NCBI GenBank assembly: GCA_900554615.1
Contig: USIB01000050.1
Location: forward strand, 1 to 9,280
DNA length: 9,280 nt
Direction: 5' to 3'
Origin: an uncultured Mycoplasmatota bacterium
GTDB taxonomy: Bacteria; Bacillota_I; Bacilli_A; RF39; UBA660
The position numbers and the translations under genes were made by a program. Of the stretch, positions 1 to 5,124 are shown piece by piece (position 1 is the stretch's first letter; each line of letters opens with the position of its first letter). The notes under the pieces were generated by a model that had not been told where the DNA came from, searched no databases, and was given only the letters and a program-made list of their open reading frames with translations.

Positions 1-2
1 AT

Positions 3-119
3 TACACCCAAAACCCTCTGGACTGTTGGAAAGGTAACGCCATTCCTGCACGTTCGAGTAGTTATTATACATATAAAATTTATGATTGCAAGGACTTCGG
101 GCATTACATGTCAAAATAA
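3..119 (+). CDS. C-terminal tail of an unidentified protein (partial, uncertain)
   Basis: Reading from base 3, an open frame of 38 codons enters from outside the window and stops at TAA 117-119. It includes LDCWKGN and IYDCKDFGHYMSK, giving two cysteines and many aromatic and small polar residues. I do not recognise the family. The stretch is visibly richer in G and C than the following intergenic DNA, as expected for coding sequence. The opposite strand is also open across the same bases (with EWRYLSNSPEGFG) and would run off the left edge as the start of a gene on the - strand. I cannot decide between the two. The + reading is listed because it ends in a stop before a clear + strand promoter and agrees with the orientation of all other genes. 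Confidence 0.3.
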   Translation, partial: YTQNPLDCWKGNAIPARSSSYYTYKIYDCKDFGHYMSK

Positions 120-153
120 GACATAAAAAAGATAGAAAATAAAAGTATTAGGC

Positions 154-182
154 TTAAAAAATGAATAAATGTGTGCTATAAT
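154..182 (+). promoter_or_regulatory. Sigma-A-like promoter for the small membrane protein gene
   Basis: A perfect -10 TATAAT (177-182) is preceded by TG plus one base (174-176), an extended -10. TTAAAA at 154-159 lies 17 bp upstream as a weak -35 with four of six matches. Transcription would start near 189, just before the ribosome binding site of the 39-codon gene, and could continue into the tRNA. Confidence 0.6.
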
Positions 183-203
183 GCTTATAGAAAGGGATTG
201 AAA

Positions 204-323
204 ATGAAAAAAAGTACTAAGAAACCAGAAATGATTGAGAAAAGTAAGTTTTATGCCCTACTTATGGTAACTGCTGTTTTAGCGGCTGTAATCGTATTTC
301 TAATTTGCTATATGTTTTTATAA
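204..323 (+). CDS. Small single-span membrane protein, 39 aa, unknown function
   Basis: ATG at 204 is preceded by AAAGGG (191-196) at a usable distance, and a promoter lies just upstream. The 39-residue product has a basic N-terminus (KKSTKKPE, then EKSK) and one hydrophobic segment from about residue 17 to the end (YALLMVTAVLAAVIVFLICY). That gives a predicted N-in topology with almost nothing outside. It has no signal-peptidase site, lipobox or toxin-type motif that I can see. It ends 11 nt before a tRNA-Arg gene, so both may be on one transcript. The strong initiation signals and the clean hydrophobic block argue for a real gene. The function is unknown. Type I toxin-like and membrane-regulator roles are possible by size only and have no direct support. 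Confidence 0.6.
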   Translation: MKKSTKKPEMIEKSKFYALLMVTAVLAAVIVFLICYMFL

Positions 324-324
324 T
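319..324 (+). promoter_or_regulatory. Possible -10 box for the tRNA gene
   Basis: A perfect TATAAT overlaps the stop codon of the small membrane protein gene and would start transcription only a few bases before the mature tRNA 5' end at 335. No convincing -35 lies 16-18 bp upstream (TTTCTA at 297-302 is the best). It may therefore be chance in AT-rich DNA. Confidence 0.3.
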
Positions 325-334
325 ATAGCATCTT

Positions 335-411
335 GTCCTCGTAGCTCAGCTGGATAGAGCGACCCCCTCCTAAGGGGTAGGTCAGAGGTTCAAATCCCCC
401 CGAGGACGCCA
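335..411 (+). tRNA. tRNA-Arg (anticodon CCU)
   Basis: This is a complete 77-nt cloverleaf. The acceptor arms are GTCCTCG (335-341) and CGAGGAC (401-407), with discriminator G408 and an encoded CCA (409-411). The D stem is GCTC (344-347) with GAGC (357-360). The anticodon stem is ACCCC (362-366) with GGGGT (374-378), and the loop CTCCTAA places anticodon CCT at 369-371. The T arm contains GGTTCAAATCC. The tRNA reads AGG, an arginine codon that is rare here beside AGA. tRNA genes of this type are common integration targets, and a phage-type KilA-N gene follows, but I see no second copy of the tRNA 3' end in the window. Confidence 0.97.
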
Positions 412-422
412 AATTGATAATT

Positions 423-453
423 AACTCGAATTTTTTTATTAGTTCGAGTTTTA
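423..453 (+). terminator. Hairpin terminator after tRNA-Arg
   Basis: The perfect 8-bp inverted repeat AACTCGAA (423-430) and TTCGAGTT (443-450) encloses a T-rich 12-nt loop. Only a short T run follows the stem, so termination may be modest. The position 12 nt after the tRNA CCA end supports the call. Confidence 0.6.
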
Positions 454-528
454 AAATACAATAAAATGTAATATTTTATTTATAGAGATAGATAAAAAGC
501 AATTTTAAAATTATGACAGGAGGCTTTA

Positions 529-664
529 ATGAAACAAGAAATTATAAGAAATTAATGATAATAAAATTAAAGCAATAACTATAAACAATAAAAAATTTAT
601 ATCACTAACAGACTTAGCAAGATATGTAAATCCAGAAGAACCAAAGATACCAATACAAACTTGG
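529..664 (+). pseudogene. Frameshifted 5' end of the KilA-N domain gene
   Basis: A perfect AGGAGG (518-523) sits 5 nt before ATG 529, but that frame reads MKQEIIRN and stops at TAA 553-555. Moving by one base near 548-553 restores a continuous frame that runs without a break into the KilA-N protein at 665. It passes through NDNKIKAITINNKKF, ISLTDLARYVNPEEP and KIPIQTW. ISLTDLARY is the usual start of a KilA-N domain, so these bases clearly once encoded the N-terminus. The corrected frame has its own stop (TAA 545-547) and no ATG, GTG or TTG start before 665, so it cannot be initiated properly as it stands. The change equals one extra base in the run AGAAATTAA. It may be a real mutation or an assembly error. 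Confidence 0.75.
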
Positions 665-1396
665 ATGAGAAATAAAGATGTTATTGCTTATTTAGGCTTA
701 TGGGAAAGATTAAACAATGAGAATTTTAAAGGTCACGAATTTACAACCTTTGAAAATTTAGCAGGAAAAAACAGTTTTTACATGTCACCACAAAAATGGA
801 TTAAAGAAACTAATGCGATCGGTATTATTTCAAAATCTGGAAATAACGGTGGCACATATGCAAGAAGTGATATTGCATTAGAATTTGCTAGTTGGTTATC
901 TCCAGAATTTAAATTATATGTTATACAAGAATTTGAAAGACTAAAGAAAAATGAAGCATATCAAAATAAAATTGATTGGCATGCAAATAGAGTTTTAGCA
1001 AAAGTTAGTTATGTAGTTCATACTAATGCTATTAAGAGTGTAATAGTTCCTACTTTAACTGAAAAGCAAAAAAAATATGTTTATGCAGAAGAAGCAGATG
1101 TTTTAAATGTGGCTTTATTTGGTATGACTGCAAAAGAGTGGAGAGAAAGTAATCCAGAAATAGCAGATAAAGGAAATATCAGGGATTATACAGACCTACT
1201 TCATTTAGTAATATTAAATAACTTGGAAAATATTAATGCAGAATTAATTGAAATGGAGATTCCACAAAATGAGAGACTTATTAGGTTAAATAATATAGCT
1301 AGAAAACAAATGGAACTATTAAAAAATAACAAAACTTTTAATAATTTAGAATATATGGAAAATAAAGTAAATGATGAACAGACTTTAATAATGTGA
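665..1396 (+). CDS. KilA-N domain protein of phage type, N-terminus lost by frameshift
   Basis: The KilA-N domain is a DNA-binding fold found in phage and phage-related regulators and antirepressors. Here the frame from ATG 665 holds the later part of the domain: YLGLWERLNNENF (residues 10-22), SPQKWIKETNAIGIISKSG (41-59), GGTYARSDIALEFASWLSPE (62-81) and KLYVIQEFERLK (83-94). A helical C-terminal region follows with the family-typical ADVLNVALFGMTAKEWR (143-159). The natural start is at 529 with a one-base frameshift, so about 45 N-terminal residues are missing. No good ribosome binding site precedes 665, so expression is doubtful. The corrected product would be about 288 residues. No integrase, repressor or structural phage gene is nearby, so this looks like an isolated accessory or remnant gene. 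The family assignment is confident; function in this genome is not. Confidence 0.8.
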   Translation: MRNKDVIAYLGLWERLNNENFKGHEFTTFENLAGKNSFYMSPQKWIKETNAIGIISKSGNNGGTYARSDIALEFASWLSPEFKLYVIQEFERLKKNEAYQNKIDWHANRVLAKVSYVVHTNAIKSVIVPTLTEKQKKYVYAEEADVLNVALFGMTAKEWRESNPEIADKGNIRDYTDLLHLVILNNLENINAELIEMEIPQNERLIRLNNIARKQMELLKNNKTFNNLEYMENKVNDEQTLIM

Positions 1397-1541
1397 ATTG
1401 TGTAGAAGAAAAGGCTGTAGTTTATTTTAAGATACTAGATTGATATAAAGATTTAAACTTTTTTAGTTTTGATTTTCGTATTTTCTAAATAATCATTCAT
1501 AATAATATATTAAAAATAAATCTATAAGAATGTAATTTATA

Positions 1542-1570
1542 TTGATTTTTTCTTTGCTATTTGATACAAT
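1542..1570 (+). promoter_or_regulatory. Strong sigma-A-like promoter before the 274-aa gene
   Basis: TTGATT (1542-1547) and TACAAT (1565-1570) are spaced by 17 bp, and TG plus one base (1562-1564) forms an extended -10. The promoter occupies the same bases as a possible upstream in-frame TTG start at 1542, which argues that translation begins downstream at 1596. Confidence 0.75.
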
Positions 1571-1595
1571 AAATGATATCAAAAGGAGGTTTCAT

Positions 1596-2420
1596 ATGGT
1601 TAATATTGATACAATTGATAAAGAGTTATATAATTCCATTTATGTGTCCCCTAGAATAGGAGACTATAAAGAAATATGGACTAGAATTAGAGGTAATAAA
1701 GAAATATTAAAAGAAGCAATTCAAGTAATAAAAGATAAGTTTGGAGATAAAGATGTATTAAAAAGTCATTCAATAACAGAATTTATATTACTTGACTATG
1801 AAAATGTTGATTCAAGCATTTATCAAGATTTAATTAATACCATTTATTCAAATACTGATATAGCAAGGATAGTATTAAATGGTGCTTCAAATGGAGGAGA
1901 TTCATTTTTATTAATGAGTTTATTTAATCCTAACCTAAAATTAACAGAAGAACAAAAAGCTTTTGCAGTAGATGAGGCTATGAATAAACTTGGAACTATC
2001 CGCTGTCAAGGAATGGGGACAGATAATTATTTTCAAAGACTACTACAAATAACTAGTACAAAACAAGCACATGGAGTAGGAACGTTTGATATTAGGTACT
2101 ATATATTAAAGAATTCTAATTGGACATTGGAAGAAAAACAAAAACTAGTTATGGACTTCTGGTATGATAATGAAGCCTATGATGAGTGTTTAAATACCTG
2201 GGAATGGGGAATCATAAATGATAATGCAAATTATAAAGATAATATGATACCTAGTTTAAATAGAGATAATTTATATGAATATACCTATGATAATTTACTA
2301 GACTTATATAAAAAGGAAAAGATCGCTACTAGAATATGGAATGAGATAGAGTTCTGTAAATTAATGCACAAGATTAGACCACAATCATGGGAATTAGAAT
2401 ACAAAACTAAGAAGAAATAG
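1596..2420 (+). CDS. Hypothetical helical protein, 274 aa
   Basis: I do not recognise this family. ATG 1596 is chosen because AGGAGG (1584-1589) lies 6 nt before it and a promoter lies just upstream. The longer frame to TTG 1542 would read through the promoter. The product has no signal peptide or membrane segment and should be cytoplasmic. It is predicted mostly helical, with many aromatic and charged residues. Two segments resemble each other, FNPNLKLTEEQKAFAVDEA (110-128) and LKNSNWTLEEKQKLVMDFW (171-189), which hints at a helical (HEAT/ARM or LRV-like) repeat protein. Other visible pieces are GASNGGDSF (96-104), HGVGTFDIRYYIL (159-171) and a tryptophan-rich WEWG (202-205). It has its own promoter and terminator, so it is a monocistronic unit between the KilA-N remnant and the trmB operon. 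A phage-defence, toxin-immunity or accessory role is possible from location only. Confidence 0.8.
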   Translation: MVNIDTIDKELYNSIYVSPRIGDYKEIWTRIRGNKEILKEAIQVIKDKFGDKDVLKSHSITEFILLDYENVDSSIYQDLINTIYSNTDIARIVLNGASNGGDSFLLMSLFNPNLKLTEEQKAFAVDEAMNKLGTIRCQGMGTDNYFQRLLQITSTKQAHGVGTFDIRYYILKNSNWTLEEKQKLVMDFWYDNEAYDECLNTWEWGIINDNANYKDNMIPSLNRDNLYEYTYDNLLDLYKKEKIATRIWNEIEFCKLMHKIRPQSWELEYKTKKK

Positions 2421-2443
2421 ACATTAGTTCTATCTCTTCTTTT
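2409..2443 (+). terminator. Intrinsic terminator of the 274-aa gene
   Basis: A 13-bp stem with one mismatch is formed by AAGAAGAAATAGA (2409-2421) and TCTATCTCTTCTT (2429-2441), with a 7-nt loop and a short T-rich tail. The left arm overlaps the stop codon TAG 2418-2420. Confidence 0.7.
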
Positions 2444-2488
2444 ATTATATAGTAATAACTAATATATGATATAAGTATGGTTGATACT

Positions 2489-2542
2489 TTAGTTTTAGAC
2501 TTTAGACTAAAACTAACACTGTAAGATTATAAGCTTACAGTG
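2489..2542 (-). repeat. Two-hairpin intergenic repeat, copy 1 (reverse orientation)
   Basis: Read on the - strand, hairpin A (2542-2517, 26 nt) has perfect 7-bp outer arms CACTGTA and TACAGTG around AGCT, loop TATA, then ATCT. Hairpin B (2516-2489, 28 nt) follows with no gap. It has perfect 8-bp arms TTAGTTTT and AAAACTAA around AGTC, loop TAAA, then GTCT. Inside each hairpin the apical pattern pairs A-T and G-C, then leaves a pyrimidine mismatch (C:T or T:T), then pairs again. The copy lies between the terminator at 2409-2443 and the trmB promoter. Copies 2 and 3 show the same layout on the + strand. Confidence 0.8.
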
Positions 2543-2570
2543 CATATGATAAAAAAATATTATTAATTAA

Positions 2571-2599
2571 TAGATTTTTATTTCTAAAGATGTTATAAT
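2571..2599 (+). promoter_or_regulatory. Promoter of the trmB operon
   Basis: A perfect TATAAT (2594-2599) is preceded by TG plus one base (2591-2593), an extended -10. The -35 is weak (TAGATT, 2571-2576, 17-bp spacer). Transcription would start near 2606, giving a leader of only about ten bases that holds the GGTGAG ribosome binding site (2609-2614). Confidence 0.65.
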
Positions 2600-2616
2600 T
2601 ATATATGTGGTGAGTT

Positions 2617-3267
2617 ATGAGATTAAAAAATATTAAAGGTGCAAGTGAGAAGATATTAAAAGGAAAGTATTTTATTAAAGAACCTAATTTATATAGGGGT
2701 AAATGGAATACTTTATTTAATAATAATAATCCTATATATATAGAGATAGGGATGGGTAAAGGTAATTTTATTATTAAGAATGCCATAGAGAATCCAAATA
2801 TTAATTATATAGGAATAGAAATGTATGATTCTGTTATATTAAGAGCAGTAGAGAAATCTAATGAATTAGAATTAAATAATTTATATTTAATAAGAATGGA
2901 TGCAAGATTAATAAATGACATATTTGATAAAGAAATAGATTTAATATATTTAAATTTTTCTGATCCATGGCCTAAAGATAGACATGCTAAAAGAAGATTA
3001 ACTAGTCCAATTTTTTTATCAAGATATGATAACATATTCAAAAAAGACAAAAGAATCATAATGAAAACAGACAACAGAGGACTATTCGACTATTCAGTAG
3101 AATCCCTAGAAGAATATGGTTATAACATCAAAGATATCAGTTATGACCTCCATAAAGATAAAGAAAACATAATAACTACCGAATATGAAGATAAGTTTAC
3201 CAATATGGGAATAAAAATAAACTATGTCGAAGCCTATAAGGAAGGTGAAAAAAATGAAAGTATTTAG
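2617..3267 (+). CDS. trmB: tRNA (guanine-N7-)-methyltransferase TrmB
   Basis: TrmB transfers methyl from S-adenosylmethionine to N7 of G46 in the variable loop of tRNAs. The 216-residue length is normal for the family. Motif I EIGMGKG (43-49) binds the cofactor. The family signature DPWPKDRHAKRR spans residues 116-127, with TDNRGLF (151-157) and TEYEDKF (188-194) near the end, the last a hallmark of the substrate site. ATG 2617 is supported by GGTGAG just upstream and by the promoter at 2594-2599. The gene opens an operon and overlaps the start of rnc by 14 nt, which suggests translational coupling. Codon choice changes sharply near 3031: before it pyrimidine-ending codons are almost all T-ending and leucine is always TTA, after it C-ending codons and CTA/CTC are common. 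The identification is secure. Confidence 0.97.
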   Translation: MRLKNIKGASEKILKGKYFIKEPNLYRGKWNTLFNNNNPIYIEIGMGKGNFIIKNAIENPNINYIGIEMYDSVILRAVEKSNELELNNLYLIRMDARLINDIFDKEIDLIYLNFSDPWPKDRHAKRRLTSPIFLSRYDNIFKKDKRIIMKTDNRGLFDYSVESLEEYGYNIKDISYDLHKDKENIITTEYEDKFTNMGIKINYVEAYKEGEKNESI

Positions 3268-3904
3268 TAAATTAGATATCAACCCAACAAATATGAATCT
3301 ATATAGTGCAGCAGTTACCCATTCCTCATTCACCAATGAAAACCCTAGTTACCCAGACTACGAAAGACTAGAGTTTCTAGGAGACGCTGTATTAGAGATT
3401 ATTATTAGTGAATTTTTATACAAGGAAAGACATCTTGAAGAAGGGGTTATGACAAGAATGAGGGCAACCTATGTATGTGAAGAAGCCTGTGCAACCTATG
3501 CCAAAGAAATAGGACTAGAAGCAGACATCAGAGTAGGAAGTGGTGAAGAAGTAAATCAAACAATCCTAGCAGATGTCTTCGAAGCCTTTGTAGCGGCTCT
3601 CTACCTAGACCAAGGCTATAACTTTACAAGAAACTTCGTCCTTAACATAATAACAGATTATATCGATAGAGGTGTAGACTTCCTTCACGATTACAAAAGT
3701 ACACTCCAAGAACTAGTCCAAACCGTCAAAAAATCCATTATCTATGAAGTAATAGATGAAAAAGGCCCAGCCCACAACAAAACATTCACTTCAATCGTCA
3801 AAATAGACGGAATAGTAATGGGAAAAGGAACTGCTGGCAGCAAAAAAGCATCAGAACAAGAAGCCGCTAGAGACGCACTTAGTAAAAGAGCCAAAATAAG
3901 TTAG
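3254..3904 (+). CDS. rnc: Ribonuclease III
   Basis: RNase III cuts double-stranded RNA as a Mg-dependent homodimer and processes rRNA precursors and structured mRNAs. The 216-residue protein has the nuclease domain at about 1-140. The signature ERLEFLGDA spans 37-45, and the acidic metal ligands fall at E40, D44, D107 and E110 (ADVFEAFVAALYLDQG, 106-121). A double-stranded RNA-binding domain follows at about 147-216, with DYKSTLQELVQ, GPAHNKTF and GSKKASEQEAARDAL. ATG 3254 is preferred over the in-frame ATG 3224 because GAAGGTG (3241-3247) precedes it by 6 nt and no such site precedes 3224. The start lies inside the end of trmB, and the stop overlaps the ribosome binding site of the next gene. 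The usual rnc neighbours (smc, ftsY, acpP) are absent here. The two-hairpin repeats nearby would be natural substrates to consider if transcribed, which is only a conjecture. Confidence 0.97.
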   Translation: MKVFSKLDINPTNMNLYSAAVTHSSFTNENPSYPDYERLEFLGDAVLEIIISEFLYKERHLEEGVMTRMRATYVCEEACATYAKEIGLEADIRVGSGEEVNQTILADVFEAFVAALYLDQGYNFTRNFVLNIITDYIDRGVDFLHDYKSTLQELVQTVKKSIIYEVIDEKGPAHNKTFTSIVKIDGIVMGKGTAGSKKASEQEAARDALSKRAKIS

Positions 3905-3912
3905 GAGTCGCC

Positions 3913-4434
3913 ATGAAAATACATAGAGTAGTAGTAGGCTATCTAGAAGAAAACTGCTATATATTAGAAAAAGACGGAAAAGTACTAGTAATAGACCCAG
4001 GAGATGAAATAGACAAGATAAAAGAAGTAATTAATAACAATAAAGTAGTAGGAGTCTTAGTAACCCATAGCCACTTCGACCATATAGGAGCATTATCATA
4101 CTTTGATAAAAATATAATACATGCCTTCAATAACCTAGAAGAAAAAGAATACAAAATAGAAGGCTTTACCTTTGAAGTAATATATAATCCAGGCCACTCC
4201 AAAGACTCAGTAAGTTATTACTTCAAAGAAGAAAACACACTATTTGGAGGAGACTTTATCTTTTATAGAAGTATAGGTAGATGTGACCTAGAAGGAGGAG
4301 ACTATAATAAGATGATGTCTAGTATTAGTAAAATAAAAAAATATCCCAAAGATATGAAAATATATCCAGGACATGGAAGAAAAACAACATTAGAAGAAGA
4401 AATAAAATATAATGCATACTTTGATGAGAGGTAA
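3913..4434 (+). CDS. MBL-fold metallohydrolase, GloB/YcbL-like
   Basis: This is a compact metallo-beta-lactamase-fold hydrolase of 173 residues with a dinuclear metal site. The metal ligands are visible in order: THSHFDH (51-57, with H52, H54, D56 and H57), H95 in NPGHS (93-97), D114 in FGGDFIF (111-117) and H154 in YPGHG (151-155). The N-terminus carries the family-typical NCYILE and VIDPGD. The length and the GRCDLEGGD segment match the small glyoxalase II-like (YcbL) subgroup. That subgroup lacks the long C-terminal substrate domain of true GloB, so hydrolysis of S-lactoylglutathione or another thioester is possible but the substrate is not shown. ATG 3913 has AGGAG (3903-3907) overlapping the rnc stop, and the gap to rnc is 8 nt. 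It is part of the trmB operon and cytoplasmic. Confidence 0.92.
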   Translation: MKIHRVVVGYLEENCYILEKDGKVLVIDPGDEIDKIKEVINNNKVVGVLVTHSHFDHIGALSYFDKNIIHAFNNLEEKEYKIEGFTFEVIYNPGHSKDSVSYYFKEENTLFGGDFIFYRSIGRCDLEGGDYNKMMSSISKIKKYPKDMKIYPGHGRKTTLEEEIKYNAYFDER

Positions 4435-4436
4435 TT

Positions 4437-4904
4437 ATGAAAGAAGTAGTAGAACTATTAAATAAAAATAACAAAACAATCAGTACAATGGAATCCTGTA
4501 CAGGAGGAGGAGTAGCAAATGCCATCACCAATATAGAAGGCTCAAGTAGAGTCTTCATGTTTGGAGCAGTAACATATTCAAACGAATACAAAATAAAGAT
4601 GGGAGTAAACAGAAACATAATAGAAAAATATAGTGTTTATTCCATGGAGACTGCTAATGAGATGAGCAGAAGTATCAGTGCCTATACCTCTTCAAATTAT
4701 GGAGTAGGAATTACTGGCAAGATAAATAAAGCCGACCCCTCTAACCCATATGGAGAGGATAACAAAATATTCATTAGCATATATGATAAAGATAACGATA
4801 GATACCATAATGAAGAGATAACTGCGTCCTCAGTCAGCAGGAGTCAAAATAAAGAAATAATAATTAAAGAAATTACAGAAATGTTACTTAGTATACTAAA
4901 ATAA
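4437..4904 (+). CDS. CinA C-terminal domain (PncC-like) protein, divergent
   Basis: This stand-alone CinA C-terminal domain of 155 residues belongs to the family of nicotinamide mononucleotide deamidase (PncC), which recycles NMN to nicotinate mononucleotide. The active-site serine region is ESCTGGG (19-25), followed by the conserved VTYSNEYK (45-52) and GITG (91-94). In typical PncC the last motif reads TGIAGP and continues glycine-rich. Here it is TGKINKADPSNPYGED, a changed loop that I associate with a divergent subgroup in low-GC bacteria. NMN deamidation is therefore likely but not certain. ATG 4437 follows the upstream stop by 2 nt, with GAGAGG (4426-4431) as ribosome binding site. It is the last gene of the trmB operon. 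Its stop codon lies inside the terminator hairpin. Confidence 0.88.
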   Translation: MKEVVELLNKNNKTISTMESCTGGGVANAITNIEGSSRVFMFGAVTYSNEYKIKMGVNRNIIEKYSVYSMETANEMSRSISAYTSSNYGVGITGKINKADPSNPYGEDNKIFISIYDKDNDRYHNEEITASSVSRSQNKEIIIKEITEMLLSILK

Positions 4905-4916
4905 TACTAAGTTTTT
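4886..4916 (+). terminator. Intrinsic terminator of the trmB operon
   Basis: The perfect 9-bp stem ACTTAGTAT (4886-4894) and ATACTAAGT (4904-4912) has a 9-nt loop and is followed by TTTT. The stop codon TAA 4902-4904 lies within the hairpin. Confidence 0.75.
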
Positions 4917-4924
4917 ATTATGCT

Positions 4925-4977
4925 CACTGTAAGCCTAAGGTCTTCCAGTGTTATTTTCAGCCGAAGTCTAAAAATAA
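4925..4977 (+). repeat. Two-hairpin intergenic repeat, copy 2
   Basis: Hairpin A (4925-4950, 26 nt) has arms CACTGTA and TCCAGTG (five pairs, one T:C mismatch, one more pair) around AGCC, loop TAAG, then GTCT. Hairpin B (4951-4977, 27 nt) abuts it. It has arms TTATTTTC and AAAAATAA around AGCC, loop GAA, then GTCT. The copy starts 8 nt after the trmB-operon terminator. Its order and arm lengths match copies 1 and 3, while the stem sequences differ. Confidence 0.8.
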
Positions 4978-5043
4978 AATGTCATCAACATCTATCATAT
5001 AAAAGCCAAAGATATATACCAAAAAAATATTCAAAGAAAGATG

Positions 5044-5061
5044 TTTACATCACAATGTAAA
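5044..5061. promoter_or_regulatory. Possible operator upstream of the surface-protein operon
   Basis: TTTACAT (5044-5050) and ATGTAAA (5055-5061) form a perfect 7-bp inverted repeat with a 4-bp spacer, ending 16 bp before the -35 of the promoter at 5078. This spacing suits an activator or repressor dimer. No regulator can be named. Confidence 0.35.
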
Positions 5062-5077
5062 TAAAAGTAGATATATG

Positions 5078-5106
5078 TAGAAAAAAAAACAAAACTATGA
5101 TATAAT
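5078..5106 (+). promoter_or_regulatory. Promoter of the surface-protein operon
   Basis: A perfect TATAAT (5101-5106) is preceded by TG plus one base (5098-5100). TAGAAA (5078-5083) lies 17 bp upstream as a -35 with four of six matches. AGAGG (5112-5116) then precedes ATG 5125. Confidence 0.65.
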
Positions 5107-5124
5107 TTAAAAGAGGTAGAATAT

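Noticed and set aside
529..555. Programmed ribosomal frameshift or a genuine 8-codon leader peptide at the KilA-N start
   Set aside because: There is no slippery heptamer or following stimulatory hairpin, and the downstream frame has no start of its own before 665, so a mutation or assembly error is simpler.
335..1396. Attachment-site duplication of the tRNA-Arg 3' end flanking the KilA-N gene
   Set aside because: I found no second copy of the T-arm to CCA sequence in the window, so integration at this tRNA stays unproven.
1455..1469. AAACT and AGTTT around a T loop as a terminator for the KilA-N gene
   Set aside because: The stem has only five AT-rich pairs and the tail is poor, so it is expected by chance in this AT-rich sequence.
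1542..1595. Upstream TTG start adding 18 residues to the 274-aa protein
   Set aside because: These bases form a near-consensus promoter, there is no ribosome binding site before the TTG, and an ideal AGGAGG precedes ATG 1596.
3224..3253. Earlier ATG for RNase III
   Set aside because: It has no ribosome binding site. Starting at 3254 puts the catalytic residues at the positions usual for the family and has a good GAAGGTG site.
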